Shown here piece after piece: positions 19,295-28,655 of a stretch of 64,000 nucleotides of DNA. The DNA is taken from the NCBI RefSeq assembly GCF_018494055.1, contig NZ_JABBFQ010000001.1, positions 124,001-188,000 on the forward strand, written 5' to 3'. The position numbers and the translations under genes were made by a program. Each line of letters opens with the position of its first letter. Within the stretch, counting starts at the first letter, position 1. Source of the stretch: Rosenbergiella epipactidis (GTDB lineage: Bacteria; Pseudomonadota; Gammaproteobacteria; Enterobacterales; Enterobacteriaceae). The notes beneath the pieces were generated by a model. It was not told the origin of the DNA. It did no database searches and saw only the letters and a list, made by a program, of their open reading frames with translations.

Positions 19295-19327
19295 GTTTAC
19301 ATAACTATAACTTATTGGGATGTAAAC
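19295..19327. promoter_or_regulatory. Inverted repeat abutting the galP-like start codon
   Basis: GTTTACAT (19295-19302) and ATGTAAAC (19320-19327) are perfect 8-bp arms with a 17-base spacer; the second arm ends just before the ATG. A third GTAAACAT lies near 19228. This resembles a repressor operator; the binding protein is not known from sequence. Confidence 0.45.
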
Positions 19328-20716
19328 ATGTCTGATACACCGCTTCGACAACGTAAAGCGAAACATTTTACCTGGTTTGTCGGCGGGATCGCCGCGTTAT
19401 CTGGACTGTTGTTTGGACTGGATATTGGCGTTATCGCCGGTGCATTGCCCTTTTTAGCGCAAGACCTTTCAATAACCAGTCACCAGCAAGAGTGGGTCGT
19501 GAGTGCTATGATGTTTGGTGCCGCGATAGGGGCCTTAACCGCAGGCTGGATGTCTTACCGCCTTGGCCGCAAAAAAAGCATTCTAGCTGGGGCAATCTTA
19601 TTTATTATTGGCTCATTATGGTCTGCGTTTTCCCCTGATGTCACCAGTCTGGTCTGCGCACGGGTGCTGCTTGGCTTGGCAGTCGGATTTGCCTCTTACA
19701 CTGCCCCACTTTATATCGCAGAAATCGCGCCTGAGCGCTATCGTGGCTCGATGATTTCGATGTATCAAATGATGTTAACGACCGGTATTGTGGTGGCCTT
19801 TCTCTCTGATGCCGCGTTAAGCTATAGCGGCAACTGGCGGCTAATGTTGGGTGTTATCGCACTTCCTGCGTTGGTATTGTTTATCGGCGTGATCTTTCTT
19901 CCCAATAGTCCACGCTGGCTAGCCGCGACCGGTCGTTATCACGATGCGCAGAAGGTCCTTGAGCGCTTACGCAGTACCGATACCCAAGCCAAAAAAGAGC
20001 TGGATGAGATACGCGAAAGCTTAAAGGTTAAGCAGAGCGGATGGTCATTATTCCGTACTAATGCTAATTTCCGCCGTTCAGTGGGCTTAGGCGTGTTATT
20101 GCAAGTGATGCAACAATTTACCGGAATGAATGTGGTGATGTATTACGCGCCCAAGATTTTCGCCATCGCCGGATTTGCCAGTACTTCACAGCAGATGTGG
20201 GGCACAGTAGTGGTCGGTTTAACCAATATGTTGGCCACCCTGATTGCGGTAGGTTTGGTTGATCGCTGGGGACGAAAACCGATGCTACTAACCAGTTTCT
20301 TGGTCATGGCGGTGGGGATGGGCGTGCTAGGCCTGTTTATTCATAACGGTATCCATTCGATAGCGATTCAATACACGGCCATCGTAATGTTACTGCTGTT
20401 TATTATTGGTTTCGCCATGGCGGCAGGCCCAGTGATCTGGTTACTGTGCTCAGAGGTTCAGCCACTGAAAGGGCGTGATTTCGGCATCACTTTATCCACT
20501 ACCACTAACTGGGTCGCCAATATGATCGTTGGGGCAACGTTTCTGACCTTGCTGGAGAGTTTTGGCAATGCCAATACCTTCTGGTTGTATGGCGGATTAA
20601 ATCTGCTCTTTATTGTGATTACGTTATGGCTAGTACCGGAAACGAAAAATGTTTCGTTAGAGCATATTGAACGCAACTTAATGCAGGGTAAGGCCTTGCG
20701 AGATATCGGGAAGTAA
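19328..20716 (+). CDS. MFS sugar:H+ symporter, GalP-like
   Basis: 462 aa, 12 predicted membrane helices. Sugar-porter signatures: [13 protein letters not shown] in helix 1, RLGRKKS in the helix 2-3 loop, [14 protein letters not shown] after helix 4, [14 protein letters not shown] in helix 7 and VPETKN at the C-terminus. It is close to GalP/AraE of E. coli and to the araE gene at 42858 in this window. The lack of adjacent catabolic genes leaves the sugar open (galactose, glucose or another hexose or pentose). Its start codon directly follows an inverted repeat. Confidence 0.88.
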   Translation: MSDTPLRQRKAKHFTWFVGGIAALSGLLFGLDIGVIAGALPFLAQDLSITSHQQEWVVSAMMFGAAIGALTAGWMSYRLGRKKSILAGAILFIIGSLWSAFSPDVTSLVCARVLLGLAVGFASYTAPLYIAEIAPERYRGSMISMYQMMLTTGIVVAFLSDAALSYSGNWRLMLGVIALPALVLFIGVIFLPNSPRWLAATGRYHDAQKVLERLRSTDTQAKKELDEIRESLKVKQSGWSLFRTNANFRRSVGLGVLLQVMQQFTGMNVVMYYAPKIFAIAGFASTSQQMWGTVVVGLTNMLATLIAVGLVDRWGRKPMLLTSFLVMAVGMGVLGLFIHNGIHSIAIQYTAIVMLLLFIIGFAMAAGPVIWLLCSEVQPLKGRDFGITLSTTTNWVANMIVGATFLTLLESFGNANTFWLYGGLNLLFIVITLWLVPETKNVSLEHIERNLMQGKALRDIGK

Positions 20717-20722
20717 TCAAGC

Positions 20723-20750
20723 CCTGAGGGTGATGGGCGTCACCCTCAGG
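20723..20750 (+). terminator. Hairpin between galP-like gene and dinI-like gene
   Basis: CCTGAGGGTGA, loop TGGGCG, TCACCCTCAGG: perfect 11-bp stem between convergent genes. No clear U-run follows on either strand, so termination may be partial. Confidence 0.7.
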
Positions 20751-20757
20751 CGTTAAT

Positions 20758-20997
20758 TTATTCGGCAACCAGCCACATGTCGGCCTCGTCGAACATCTCC
20801 TCTAACATCCGGTTAAGCTTTTCTCGATCGCTCTTACTGGCATCACTATTTAAGCTATTCCTTTGCATCGGTTTAACCCGGACTTCAGCATCAGGAAATA
20901 GTCGTCTTACTCGCTGGGTTAATTCTTGCAGAATAATCTCTGCAGCGTTATCGAGCCCGGCAACATTTCTTTTATCATACACCAATTCTACGTACAT
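20758..20997 (-). CDS. DinI-family protein
   Basis: 79 aa, the length of DinI (81 aa). The family pattern is visible: YVELVYDK start, an arginine-rich helix RVRRLFPDAEVRVKP, and an acidic C-terminal helix EEMFDEADMWLVAE that in E. coli DinI mimics DNA and binds the RecA filament. DinI tunes RecA co-protease activity during the SOS response. A consensus LexA box upstream supports SOS control. It could also be one of the DinI-like paralogues found on mobile elements, since it shares limited identity with E. coli DinI. Confidence 0.85.
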   Translation of the reverse strand: MYVELVYDKRNVAGLDNAAEIILQELTQRVRRLFPDAEVRVKPMQRNSLNSDASKSDREKLNRMLEEMFDEADMWLVAE

Positions 20998-21011
20998 AAC
21001 CCACCCAATAA

Positions 21012-21027
21012 CTGTATAGATAAACAG
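21012..21027 (-). promoter_or_regulatory. LexA (SOS) box of the dinI-like gene
   Basis: CTGT-ATAGATAA-ACAG, a full match to the CTG-N10-CAG SOS box and AT-rich as in strong sites. It is 15 bases upstream of the dinI-like ATG. Confidence 0.9.
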
Positions 21028-21174
21028 TATAGTGCCTAGTGGTTAAGTGATTGTCAAGTAGGGCTTTTATGCCTTAAGGTAGGGGTATTTGAAATCGTTG
21101 GCACTCGAGTTCAAGATAATCCACTATGCTTTAATCAGGCGAAGAACCGAAAGACAAACTCTATGGAGAGTGTT

Positions 21175-22185
21175 ATGAAAGCGATTGTTTACCAAGACCA
21201 CCAATTACCTATTACTGATCCCCATGCCCTTTATGAAATCGAGACGGATAAACCGAGCCCAGACGCGCGCGATTTATTAGTGAAGATTGCGGCGATTTCT
21301 GTGAACCCCATCGATACGAAAATACGGCGCACGGCCAATACAGCAGAACCGCGTATCCTCGGATGGGATGCCGTGGGGGAAGTGGTGGCAGTGGGCGAGG
21401 AGGTCAGCTTATTCGCCGCCGGGGATAAGGTGTACTATGCAGGTTCGTTAATTCGTCCAGGGACTAATGCGGAATACCACTTAGTGGATGAGCGTATCGT
21501 CGCTAAAAAGCCTAATCAATGCAGTGATGCGGAAGCCGCGGCGCTACCTCTGACGGCCTTAACCGCGTGGGAACTGTTATTCGACCGATTAGCGGTGGAG
21601 ACTGAAAAGCCTAAAACCTTATTGATTATTGGTGCGGCAGGGGGAGTGGGCTCACTCTTAACCCAGCTGGCCAGTAAACTGACTCAATTACGCGTTATCG
21701 CCACTGCCTCACGCCCGGAAACCTCGCAGTGGGTTAAGGCTTTAGGCGCTGATGAGGTGATTGATCATACAACATCGTTGGTTGAGGGCTGTGCACAGCT
21801 AGGCATCAAGCAAGTGGATTATGTGGCGAGCCTGACCCATACCGACAGCCACTACAAAGAAATTATCGAGTTGTTAGTCCCTCAGGGAAAATTAGGCTTA
21901 ATCGATGACCCAAAAACCCTCGATGCACTGCCACTGAAACGTAAAGCAATCTCTCTGCATTGGGAACTGATGTTTACACGTTCGCTTTTTGAAACCGAGG
22001 ATATGATCCGCCAACACGAGATTCTGACGCGTGTGGCTAGCCTGATCGATCAAGGAGTATTAAAAACGACCTTGGCAGAACATTATGGTGTCATCAATGC
22101 GGATAATTTACGTAAGGCGCATGCGATGCTAGAAAGCCATAAGGCGAAGGGTAAAATTGTACTGTCTGGTTTTTCATCGACGTGA
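21175..22185 (+). CDS. Zinc-type alcohol dehydrogenase family oxidoreductase
   Basis: 336 aa MDR-superfamily protein related to quinone oxidoreductases. It has AISVNPIDTKIRR and GWDAVGEVVAVGEEV (GroES-like domain) and the nucleotide motif LIIGAAGGVGSLLTQLA near residue 150. No full set of structural-zinc cysteines is visible, which suits the zinc-independent ZADH/QOR branch. The start at 21175 is preferred because GGAGAG lies four bases upstream, inside the longer frame beginning at 21163. Substrate unknown; likely reduction of enones or quinones. Confidence 0.85.
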   Translation: MKAIVYQDHQLPITDPHALYEIETDKPSPDARDLLVKIAAISVNPIDTKIRRTANTAEPRILGWDAVGEVVAVGEEVSLFAAGDKVYYAGSLIRPGTNAEYHLVDERIVAKKPNQCSDAEAAALPLTALTAWELLFDRLAVETEKPKTLLIIGAAGGVGSLLTQLASKLTQLRVIATASRPETSQWVKALGADEVIDHTTSLVEGCAQLGIKQVDYVASLTHTDSHYKEIIELLVPQGKLGLIDDPKTLDALPLKRKAISLHWELMFTRSLFETEDMIRQHEILTRVASLIDQGVLKTTLAEHYGVINADNLRKAHAMLESHKAKGKIVLSGFSST

Positions 22186-22187
22186 GG

Positions 22188-22212
22188 TGAAGGGAGTATA
22201 AAACTCCCTTCA
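22188..22212. terminator. Convergent hairpin between oxidoreductase genes
   Basis: TGAAGGGAGT, loop ATAAA, ACTCCCTTCA: perfect 10-bp stem between convergent genes. U-runs are short. Confidence 0.7.
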
Positions 22213-22225
22213 TGCAAGCGAGAGA

Positions 22226-23308
22226 CTAACGCAGTTGGGCGATTTCTTGCTCGGTTAACGCAATGACTTGGCGCTGACCGCTTTGCGAAGCCGCAACGGC
22301 TGCCTCCATCACGGCCATGACCGCCAGTGCCTCAATCCCAGAAACCGGATTCGGGGCCCCTTGGCGTAACGCATCAGCGATACCGTGATAGTAGCGACTT
22401 TGATCGCCGGCGGGTGTTGCAAGCGAATGTGCCTTGCCTTCTGGGCAGTAATAGACCACTGGATCGTCATCCTGACCCCAAATAGCGTCTCCCGGTCGGA
22501 CGCCTGCGGCCAGTTGGGCTTCTTGCTGATCAATCCCTGTTTTGACTAAACTGCCTTCGGTACCATGGGCGACAAAGCGTAAGCTACCGCCTGCGGCAAG
22601 CATTGAGCAATGTAAAATGACCCGATGCTGAGGGTAGTTCATTATTACGTGTGCCCAGTCATCAATCTGCGCGCCTTCACGTAATAAGCAGATATTGCCT
22701 TCAACTGAGTCGGGTAATCCAAATAGCTGTAGCGTTTGGTCGATCAAATGTGGGCCGATATCGAACCATAAGCCGCTGCCCGGTTGGGCTTTCTCACGCC
22801 AGCGATCACGGACTTGTGGGCGAAAACGGTCCATATGAGACTCAAACTGAGCGATATTACCGATTTTACCAGCTTGCAACTGGGTCTTGATCGCCAAGAA
22901 GTCACTGTCCCAACGGCGATTATGGAAGACGGAGAGTAAGCGTTGTTGTTGGCCAGCGATCTCGATAAGTTCACGTGCTTCGGCGAGATCGAGGGTGAAA
23001 GGCTTATCTACAACAACATGCTTATTAGCCAGCAAAGCGAGTTTGGCGAGGGGGGCATGGGTGGCATTCGGGCTGGCAATCACCACAAGATCGACTTCAG
23101 GATGAGTGATAGCGGTTTCGGGATCGGCAATAACCTCGACAGCCGGATAATCGCGATGTACTTTTTCACTGTCGCTGGAAGCGATAATGATCAGCTCTAA
23201 CCCTTCAATGGCGCTTATTAAGGGTGCATGGAAGGTTTTACCGACAAACCCGTAACCGATGAGTGCCACCTTGATGCGTGGGGTAGTTTGTTGAGGAGCC
23301 TGACTCAT
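22226..23308 (-). CDS. Gfo/Idh/MocA-family oxidoreductase
   Basis: 360 aa. The N-terminal Rossmann motif GYGFVGKTFHAPLI begins near residue 18. The family motif VVDKPFTLDLAEA (EKP-type, here DKP) carries the catalytic lysine, and the GLWFDIGPHLIDQTL segment bears the active-site His. It is similar overall to E. coli YdgJ. Such enzymes oxidise or epimerise sugars and inositols with NAD(P). Substrate unknown. AAAGGACGCAAA precedes the ATG. Confidence 0.85.
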   Translation of the reverse strand: MSQAPQQTTPRIKVALIGYGFVGKTFHAPLISAIEGLELIIIASSDSEKVHRDYPAVEVIADPETAITHPEVDLVVIASPNATHAPLAKLALLANKHVVVDKPFTLDLAEARELIEIAGQQQRLLSVFHNRRWDSDFLAIKTQLQAGKIGNIAQFESHMDRFRPQVRDRWREKAQPGSGLWFDIGPHLIDQTLQLFGLPDSVEGNICLLREGAQIDDWAHVIMNYPQHRVILHCSMLAAGGSLRFVAHGTEGSLVKTGIDQQEAQLAAGVRPGDAIWGQDDDPVVYYCPEGKAHSLATPAGDQSRYYHGIADALRQGAPNPVSGIEALAVMAVMEAAVAASQSGQRQVIALTEQEIAQLR

Positions 23309-23455
23309 TTTGCGTCCTTTTTGTAGGGTAAATGTTAGATTATCTTAACTAATTTAACACGTTAGCCGTGCAAGTGGCGAACAAGCAGTGCATTAAGCGA
23401 CTTGATTTCGTTTTTTAGGCCGATTATGGTGTAAAGATCTTATTCCTAAGCGAGT

Positions 23456-24415
23456 GTGCCTTTCGTGCAGACCCTATCACCTTATACCGCAAGAAAACGT
23501 TATTTAACCTCTCTACTGTTACTGAGCAGCCTTGGTTTTTCCTGCCAATCGGCGATTGCTGATACCTTGACGGTCACCTATGCCGGGTCGATGGGCGTGG
23601 TGATGGATAACGGCTTGGGACCAGACTTTGCCAAAAAAAATCATGTTGATTATCAGGGGCAAGGGCAGGGGGCATATGGAATGGCAGGCTTGTTAGCGTC
23701 AAAAAAAGTGGTTGCAGATGTCTTTGTGTCAATCATGCCTGGACCGATCGAGGTATTGAAACAAGCGGGATTGGTCGATCAAGCACAACCCGTCGCCAGT
23801 ACACGTATGGTGATCGCTTATAATCCAAAGAGCCGTTTTGCACAGCAGTTTGCTCAGTCAGGCGATAAAAATAAGACGCCTTGGTGGAAAATCCTGTCTG
23901 AGCCTGGCTTACGTTTTGGCCGCACGGACCCTACCAGCGATCCACAAGGCCAAAACATTATCTTTACCCTAAAACTGGCAGAACGTTATTATCAGCAACC
24001 GGGATTAGCCAGCACTATCATGGGTGATTTGATTAACCCGCAACAGATTGCGGCGGAGGGCGGCCTGTTAGCGCGTTTAGAGGCGGGACAAGTCGATGCA
24101 GCCTCGGGCTATGAAAGCGCAACCCGCTCGGCGAAACTGCCTTATGTGGTACTGCCCGACCAAATTAACCTAAGCAATCCAGATTACAGCCAGCAATGGT
24201 ACGACAAGGTTAGCTTTACCTTGGCCGATCATACTGGTCAGCCTAAAACGTATCATCCTCAGCCCCTGGTCTTCTACGCTGCGGTGCTGAACAATGCGCC
24301 CCATCCTGAGTTGGCGCAACAGTTCGTCCGTTACCTCACCAGTGCCCCAGCCCAACAGATTTTCAAGGATAATGGCTATGATCAGCCGAAAGGGAAAGCC
24401 CTGTATCAGCAGTAA
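23456..24415 (+). CDS. ModA/WtpA-type oxyanion-binding periplasmic protein
   Basis: 319 aa with a signal peptide (RKRYLTSLLLLSSLGFSCQSAIA, in the first 36 residues). The mature chain starts DTLTVTYAGSMGVVMDNG, as in WtpA/ModA-like tungstate or molybdate binding proteins, and has RFGRTDPTSDPQGQN and ASGYESATRSAKLP. The start is uncertain: GTG at 23456 or GTG at 23465, both without a strong ribosome site. It is followed directly by an ABC permease gene, but no ATPase gene lies nearby. Sulfate-like or other oxyanion substrates cannot be excluded. Confidence 0.78.
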   Translation: MPFVQTLSPYTARKRYLTSLLLLSSLGFSCQSAIADTLTVTYAGSMGVVMDNGLGPDFAKKNHVDYQGQGQGAYGMAGLLASKKVVADVFVSIMPGPIEVLKQAGLVDQAQPVASTRMVIAYNPKSRFAQQFAQSGDKNKTPWWKILSEPGLRFGRTDPTSDPQGQNIIFTLKLAERYYQQPGLASTIMGDLINPQQIAAEGGLLARLEAGQVDAASGYESATRSAKLPYVVLPDQINLSNPDYSQQWYDKVSFTLADHTGQPKTYHPQPLVFYAAVLNNAPHPELAQQFVRYLTSAPAQQIFKDNGYDQPKGKALYQQ

Positions 24416-24433
24416 CCTTGTGCGTTGTTGCTG

Positions 24434-25180
24434 ATGTTACTGCGTGGTTTACTGTTTCCAGCACTGTGCCTGCTCGCCGTGCCGTTTATCACCTTGCTGG
24501 TGGTCACGCCATGGCAGCATTTTACATTGGCTTATGGCGATGTACGCGCCGTCTGGACCTCATTGAGTCTCAGTCTAGTCAGCCTGCCTCTGATCGTGTT
24601 ACTCGGTACGCCTGTTGCGCTATGGTTAGCGAAAACTCGGTCATCATGGCGGGTTGCGATCGAAATTGGACTCCTTATTCCCCTGTTAACCCCCCCTCTA
24701 GCAATGGGGATTTTACTGGTAGCGGCCTACGGTCCTTATGGCACGATAGGGGAGATGATTGCGCGACTGGGCGTTAACCTGACTAACACTCCGGCAGCTT
24801 TTGTTCTCGCCCAACTCTACGCAGCATTGCCTTTTTACGTACTGATGGCGCGAAGTACGTTCGAGGCGGTTCCCTCGGCGGTCAGCGAAGTGGCTGAGAC
24901 ACTTGGAGCAAGTCGTTGGCAGATCTTCTGCCGGTTGACACTGCCACTGGCTAGGCGTGGCTTACTCAATAGTCTTTCTTTAGCCTGGGCCAGAGCATTG
25001 GGTGAATTTGGGATTGTGATGATCTTCTGCTATTTCCCGCAGGGGATACCGGTCAAACTGTATGTAAACCTACAAAATGGCGGAGTTGATGCGGTCTATG
25101 CCCTATTGTGGATACTGTTGTTAACCAGTCTACCGTTTCCATTATGGTGTTTCTTTCGTTCACGCAAACCACAAATCTAG
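24434..25180 (+). CDS. ModB-like ABC transporter permease
   Basis: 248 aa, about six membrane spans. The cytoplasmic EAA loop, which docks on the ATPase, is readable: EVAETLGASRWQIFCRLTLP, followed by ARALGEFGIVMIFCY as in ModB/WtpB. The upstream TTG at 24425 would give 251 aa; the ATG at 24434 is equally weak in ribosome site. It lies 18 bases after the binding-protein gene, clearly one operon. The partner ATPase must be encoded elsewhere. Confidence 0.82.
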   Translation: MLLRGLLFPALCLLAVPFITLLVVTPWQHFTLAYGDVRAVWTSLSLSLVSLPLIVLLGTPVALWLAKTRSSWRVAIEIGLLIPLLTPPLAMGILLVAAYGPYGTIGEMIARLGVNLTNTPAAFVLAQLYAALPFYVLMARSTFEAVPSAVSEVAETLGASRWQIFCRLTLPLARRGLLNSLSLAWARALGEFGIVMIFCYFPQGIPVKLYVNLQNGGVDAVYALLWILLLTSLPFPLWCFFRSRKPQI

Positions 25181-25199
25181 CCCGCCAACAAAAGGCGGG
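25181..25199. terminator. Convergent hairpin between permease gene and lpxL
   Basis: CCCGCC, loop AACAAAA, GGCGGG. Six GC pairs right after the permease stop; no strong U-run. Confidence 0.5.
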
Positions 25200-25206
25200 T
25201 GACGGG

Positions 25207-26127
25207 TTAATACATCGAAGGCTCGCCGGGTGGGCGGGTTTTAAAGCGGCGATGTAACCACATATACTGCTCTGGGGCCATCATGACACACTGCTCGACC
25301 AATTTATTGAGCGCGGTGGCAGTATTAATATCAGAGTCCAGTGGGATATCTTCCGCAGCAGGCAAGATTACCATCTCGTAACCTTTATTACCTGGTAATC
25401 GGCGTGCTAGAAAAGGAATGACGGCTGGTTGGCTCATGCGGATCAGCATATAACTTCCTTTCGTCGATGCCGCCTGCTCAACAGCAAAAAACGGCGCAAA
25501 CACGCTGCTTTTCGGGCCATAATCATGGTCTGGGGCATACCATAAAATATCCCCTTTTTTCAGGGCCCGTAGCATACCCTTTACATCACGACGATTAATC
25601 ATATCTTTATTGGAACGCATACGACCGTAGGTCTGTAGCCAATCAATCACCGGATTATTATTCGGCCGATAGACGCCGATCCCGGGGTTATAGATCCCAA
25701 AAATACGGGCACCAAGTTCCAACGTCAGAAAGTGGACACCCAATAATAGGACGCCTTTACCTTCTTGCTGCGCTTTCGAAATATGTTCCAGCCCCGTGAC
25801 GGAGAAGTGCTTTTTTACTCGCGCATCTGACCAAAACCATGCCATGCCGGTTTCAAATAACGCCATCCCCACTGACTCAAAGTTCTCTTTAAGCAGTTTC
25901 TCCCTTTCTTGCTCCGACTTCTCGGGAAAACAGAGGTGCAAGTTTCGTGCAGCGACATAGACGCGATCGGTCATTACTTTCATCGCCAATCGTCCGACTA
26001 ACGGACCTAAGGTGTTCAAGAACTTATAGGGTAACTGCACGACTAAATAAAGCGCGCCAATGCCACACCATAATAGAAAATAGCGTGGATGCAGTAATTG
26101 ACGTGTAAACTTAGGCAAAATGGTCAT
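25207..26127 (-). CDS. lpxL: Kdo2-lipid IVA lauroyltransferase LpxL
   Basis: 306 aa, the same length as E. coli LpxL (HtrB). It moves laurate from acyl-ACP to Kdo2-lipid IVA at the cytoplasmic face of the inner membrane in late lipid A synthesis. One N-terminal membrane anchor ([19 protein letters not shown]) is followed by the HxxxxE catalytic motif in [15 protein letters not shown], then [14 protein letters not shown] and [14 protein letters not shown]. The tail [19 protein letters not shown] closely matches LpxL rather than LpxM. Divergent from cho. Confidence 0.95.
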   Translation of the reverse strand: MTILPKFTRQLLHPRYFLLWCGIGALYLVVQLPYKFLNTLGPLVGRLAMKVMTDRVYVAARNLHLCFPEKSEQEREKLLKENFESVGMALFETGMAWFWSDARVKKHFSVTGLEHISKAQQEGKGVLLLGVHFLTLELGARIFGIYNPGIGVYRPNNNPVIDWLQTYGRMRSNKDMINRRDVKGMLRALKKGDILWYAPDHDYGPKSSVFAPFFAVEQAASTKGSYMLIRMSQPAVIPFLARRLPGNKGYEMVILPAAEDIPLDSDINTATALNKLVEQCVMMAPEQYMWLHRRFKTRPPGEPSMY

Positions 26128-26307
26128 TATAAGCCCTAATCATCTAAATAAATTTTAACAATATGGCGAGCATTATATCGTAATCGGAGTAAAAATGCTG
26201 GCTTAGCTTTGTAAAAGCCCTACACATCATAGAGATGACTACGGATTGTAATTTTCTTAAGTCAGCCCTTAAGCCCTATCAATTTGCTACACTTAACCTA
26301 TAGCATA

Positions 26308-27159
26308 ATGATGAGACGCTCTATGGCCCGTGAACATGACACTGAACTTTATCGTTACCCGCAACAACTTCGCGACACCTTAGCGCACCTTCCTGCGACG
26401 CCCGGCGTCTACTTTTTCTGGGCGGCGAACAGCCACGTGCCTTTGTATATTGGTAAAAGTGTCAATATTCGTTCTCGTGTACTATCACATTTACGTACGG
26501 TCAGAGAGGCGAAATTATTGCGGCAAACGGATAGAATTACCTTCTCCGAGACCGCAGGAGATATCGGTGCACAGCTGCTCGAGGCCACCCTTATCAAGCA
26601 ACTTATCCCGCTTCACAATAAGCAGTTACGCAAACAACGCTCGCTTTTTAGCTTGCAATGGCTTGAGCCGCGTATCGCATTTGTCAGTTCCAGCGAACAG
26701 AACTTTGCCCGCACCCCGAATCTTTACGGCCTCTTTCGTAATAAGCGATCGGCGATGGAATTTATCAGGAATCTAGCCGACGAGCATCAGCTTTGCCTTG
26801 CCACCTTAGGAATTGAGACCACACAGCGAGGCCGGGGATGTTTTCGGTCGATGTTGGGAAAATGCCGAGGAGTGTGCCAAGGGAAGGAAACTGTTGAGGA
26901 GCATAGTCGCCGTGTTATCCAAGCCCTTTCTACTTGGCAGATAAAAATGTGGCCTTATAAAGGGAGAGTGGCTATCCACGAGCAGCGGGAAGGGTTTAAT
27001 GATTACCATATCATCGATCACTGGCGTTATATTAATACAGTGAACACTTTAGCGAGTTTGCCGCGGGAACAGCACGAAAATAGCTTCGATGGGGATAGCT
27101 ACCGCATTCTCTGCCGAGCGCTATTCAGTGGGGTTGAAGTCATTCCTTTAGACGAATAA
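26308..27159 (+). CDS. cho: Excinuclease Cho (UvrC-like endonuclease)
   Basis: 283 aa from the ATG at 26308, chosen because E. coli Cho starts similarly (M-x-RR); the ATG at 26323 is an alternative. The GIY-YIG nuclease domain spans TPGVYFFWA and PLYIGKSVNIRSRVLSHLR, with the catalytic Glu in QLLEATLIKQLIP. The C-terminal cysteine cluster (RGRGCFRSMLGKCRGVCQGK) is also family-typical. Cho makes the 3' incision in UvrAB-marked DNA. E. coli cho is SOS-induced, but I find no LexA box upstream here. Confidence 0.9.
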   Translation: MMRRSMAREHDTELYRYPQQLRDTLAHLPATPGVYFFWAANSHVPLYIGKSVNIRSRVLSHLRTVREAKLLRQTDRITFSETAGDIGAQLLEATLIKQLIPLHNKQLRKQRSLFSLQWLEPRIAFVSSSEQNFARTPNLYGLFRNKRSAMEFIRNLADEHQLCLATLGIETTQRGRGCFRSMLGKCRGVCQGKETVEEHSRRVIQALSTWQIKMWPYKGRVAIHEQREGFNDYHIIDHWRYINTVNTLASLPREQHENSFDGDSYRILCRALFSGVEVIPLDE

Positions 27160-27160
27160 A

Positions 27161-27194
27161 AAAAAGGTAAAGATGTCATCCACTTTACCTTTTT
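27161..27194. terminator. Bidirectional terminator between cho and convergent small gene
   Basis: AAAAAGGTAAAG, 10-base loop, CTTTACCTTTTT: perfect 12-bp stem with A and U runs on both sides, two bases past the cho stop. Confidence 0.9.
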
Positions 27195-27211
27195 CTCATC
27201 AGACGGGTGGG

Positions 27212-27394
27212 TCAAGTCATGATAGCGAAGTGCATATCTTCAATCAGTAACGCACCCTGACGTAAGATAGTACGCTTGCCAACATATTGCTCACGGATTT
27301 GCGGCCATTTAGGCAATTCGGTGCACTCTTTTTGCCATACACCACGGTAGTCAGGATTAATCGATTCAAATTCGTTTCGTGTTAAGGTAAACAT
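27212..27394 (-). CDS. Conserved-looking small protein of unknown function
   Basis: 60 aa, soluble, with no signal or membrane segment (starts MFTLTRNEFESINPDYRGVW, ends MHFAIMT). AGGAGA lies seven bases before the ATG, and a terminator is shared with cho. These signals support a real gene. I do not recognise the family. Confidence 0.7.
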   Translation of the reverse strand: MFTLTRNEFESINPDYRGVWQKECTELPKWPQIREQYVGKRTILRQGALLIEDMHFAIMT

Positions 27395-27597
27395 TCGTCT
27401 TCTCCTCGGATTGTTCTACACCAGACTTAACGGTCCCCGTAGGGAATTGGAATTAGGATTTTTTTATCACATCACTGCTAATTCCTAGTTCCATATAACA
27501 ACTATAGTGTGACAATCAGATGACGGCTGTGTTTTTTACAAAAATTGAAATTTCTTTTTCTTAACTGAATGTGCGGAAGGATAAAGCGGGAAAAATC

Positions 27598-27620
27598 GAG
27601 TAGACCGTCAGGGTCTACTC
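27598..27620 (-). terminator. Intrinsic terminator of the DMT gene at 27647
   Basis: GAGTAGACC, loop GTCAG, GGTCTACTC: nine pairs, followed on the minus strand by GATTTTTCC. Confidence 0.85.
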
Positions 27621-27646
27621 GCGGCGCTGAGCGCTAACGTAGAAAC

Positions 27647-28561
27647 TTATAATGGACGACGGCGTCTAAAGATTCTGATACCGCCACTTTTCACCGTGAC
27701 CAGAATGATACCAATCACTACTAAGTTAGCTCCCCAAACAAATGTATTTTGAATGGTTTCGTGCAGAAGTAAGGCACCTAAAATGACACCAAACAGTGGG
27801 GTCATGAAAGTCAGCACACCGAGTTGCGAAGCAACATATTTCTTCAGTAAAGCAAACCACGCCAAAAAGCTGATAAAACAGATCACCACAGATTGAAAAG
27901 TCAGGGCGGTGATATTTTTTAACGTGGGTTCAAACAGCGTATTACCACTTAACCAGCTCGCGAGTAAGAGAATAATAAACGAGACAATCAATTGATAAAG
28001 TAGGATAGGGCGCGATCCCATCTGATTAACACGAGTACTGCGAATAACCACCGTCGTCGCGCCCCACATTAAGCCAGAAAGTAATGCAAAGAAGTCACCC
28101 TTAAGCATGGTGCTATCACCGAACCCACCGGAAAACGAGACGCAGATTCCAATGAAGGAGAAGACAATCCCCACCCACTGTAACCCAGAGAGACGTTCAT
28201 CCTTAATAGCAAAATTTAACCCTACTGCAGCAAAAATGGGCGAGGTATAAAGAAAGACGACCACGTGACCTGCTGTTGTGTATTTGACGGCTTCTGAAAC
28301 GAAGAAATATTCGAGCGAGAACAGTAGGCCGACCAAACCGCCCATTAACCACATACCATTGGCCATAGGGAAACGTTGGCGTTGTACCGTCATTAATACT
28401 CCTAGCATTAATGCGGCGATACCTGAACGAAAGGCCAGTAATAGAAGAGGAGAGAAGTTACCGGCAATTTCTTTCAATATGACTTGTTGTGAACTCCAAA
28501 CAAGACAAATCAATAGCATTGCGATAACCGCAGTACCATCAAGTTGTTTTCTAACGTCCAT
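27647..28561 (-). CDS. EamA/DMT-family transporter
   Basis: 304 aa with ten predicted spans. First-repeat motif LVWSSQQVILKEIAGNFSP and second-repeat motif LSGLMWGATTVVIRS mark two EamA domains. The basic tail GGIRIFRRRRPL should face the cytoplasm. This branch includes YdcZ/RhaT-like and uncharacterised metabolite exporters; no substrate can be read from sequence. It is monocistronic, with its own terminator. An sRNA-like unit ends about 95 bases upstream on the same strand. Confidence 0.85.
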   Translation of the reverse strand: MDVRKQLDGTAVIAMLLICLVWSSQQVILKEIAGNFSPLLLLAFRSGIAALMLGVLMTVQRQRFPMANGMWLMGGLVGLLFSLEYFFVSEAVKYTTAGHVVVFLYTSPIFAAVGLNFAIKDERLSGLQWVGIVFSFIGICVSFSGGFGDSTMLKGDFFALLSGLMWGATTVVIRSTRVNQMGSRPILLYQLIVSFIILLLASWLSGNTLFEPTLKNITALTFQSVVICFISFLAWFALLKKYVASQLGVLTFMTPLFGVILGALLLHETIQNTFVWGANLVVIGIILVTVKSGGIRIFRRRRPL

Positions 28562-28655
28562 AATGCTCCTGTTTAGTGTCAGAATAATAAGTGGGCGCGG
28601 ACTATATCATAGAACTTATCAATGGTTCGCGTGCAGAAAGCGATTATCCGCCGAT

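Noticed and set aside
26128-26307. LexA box upstream of cho
   Set aside because: No CTG-N10-CAG with AT-rich centre found in this segment.
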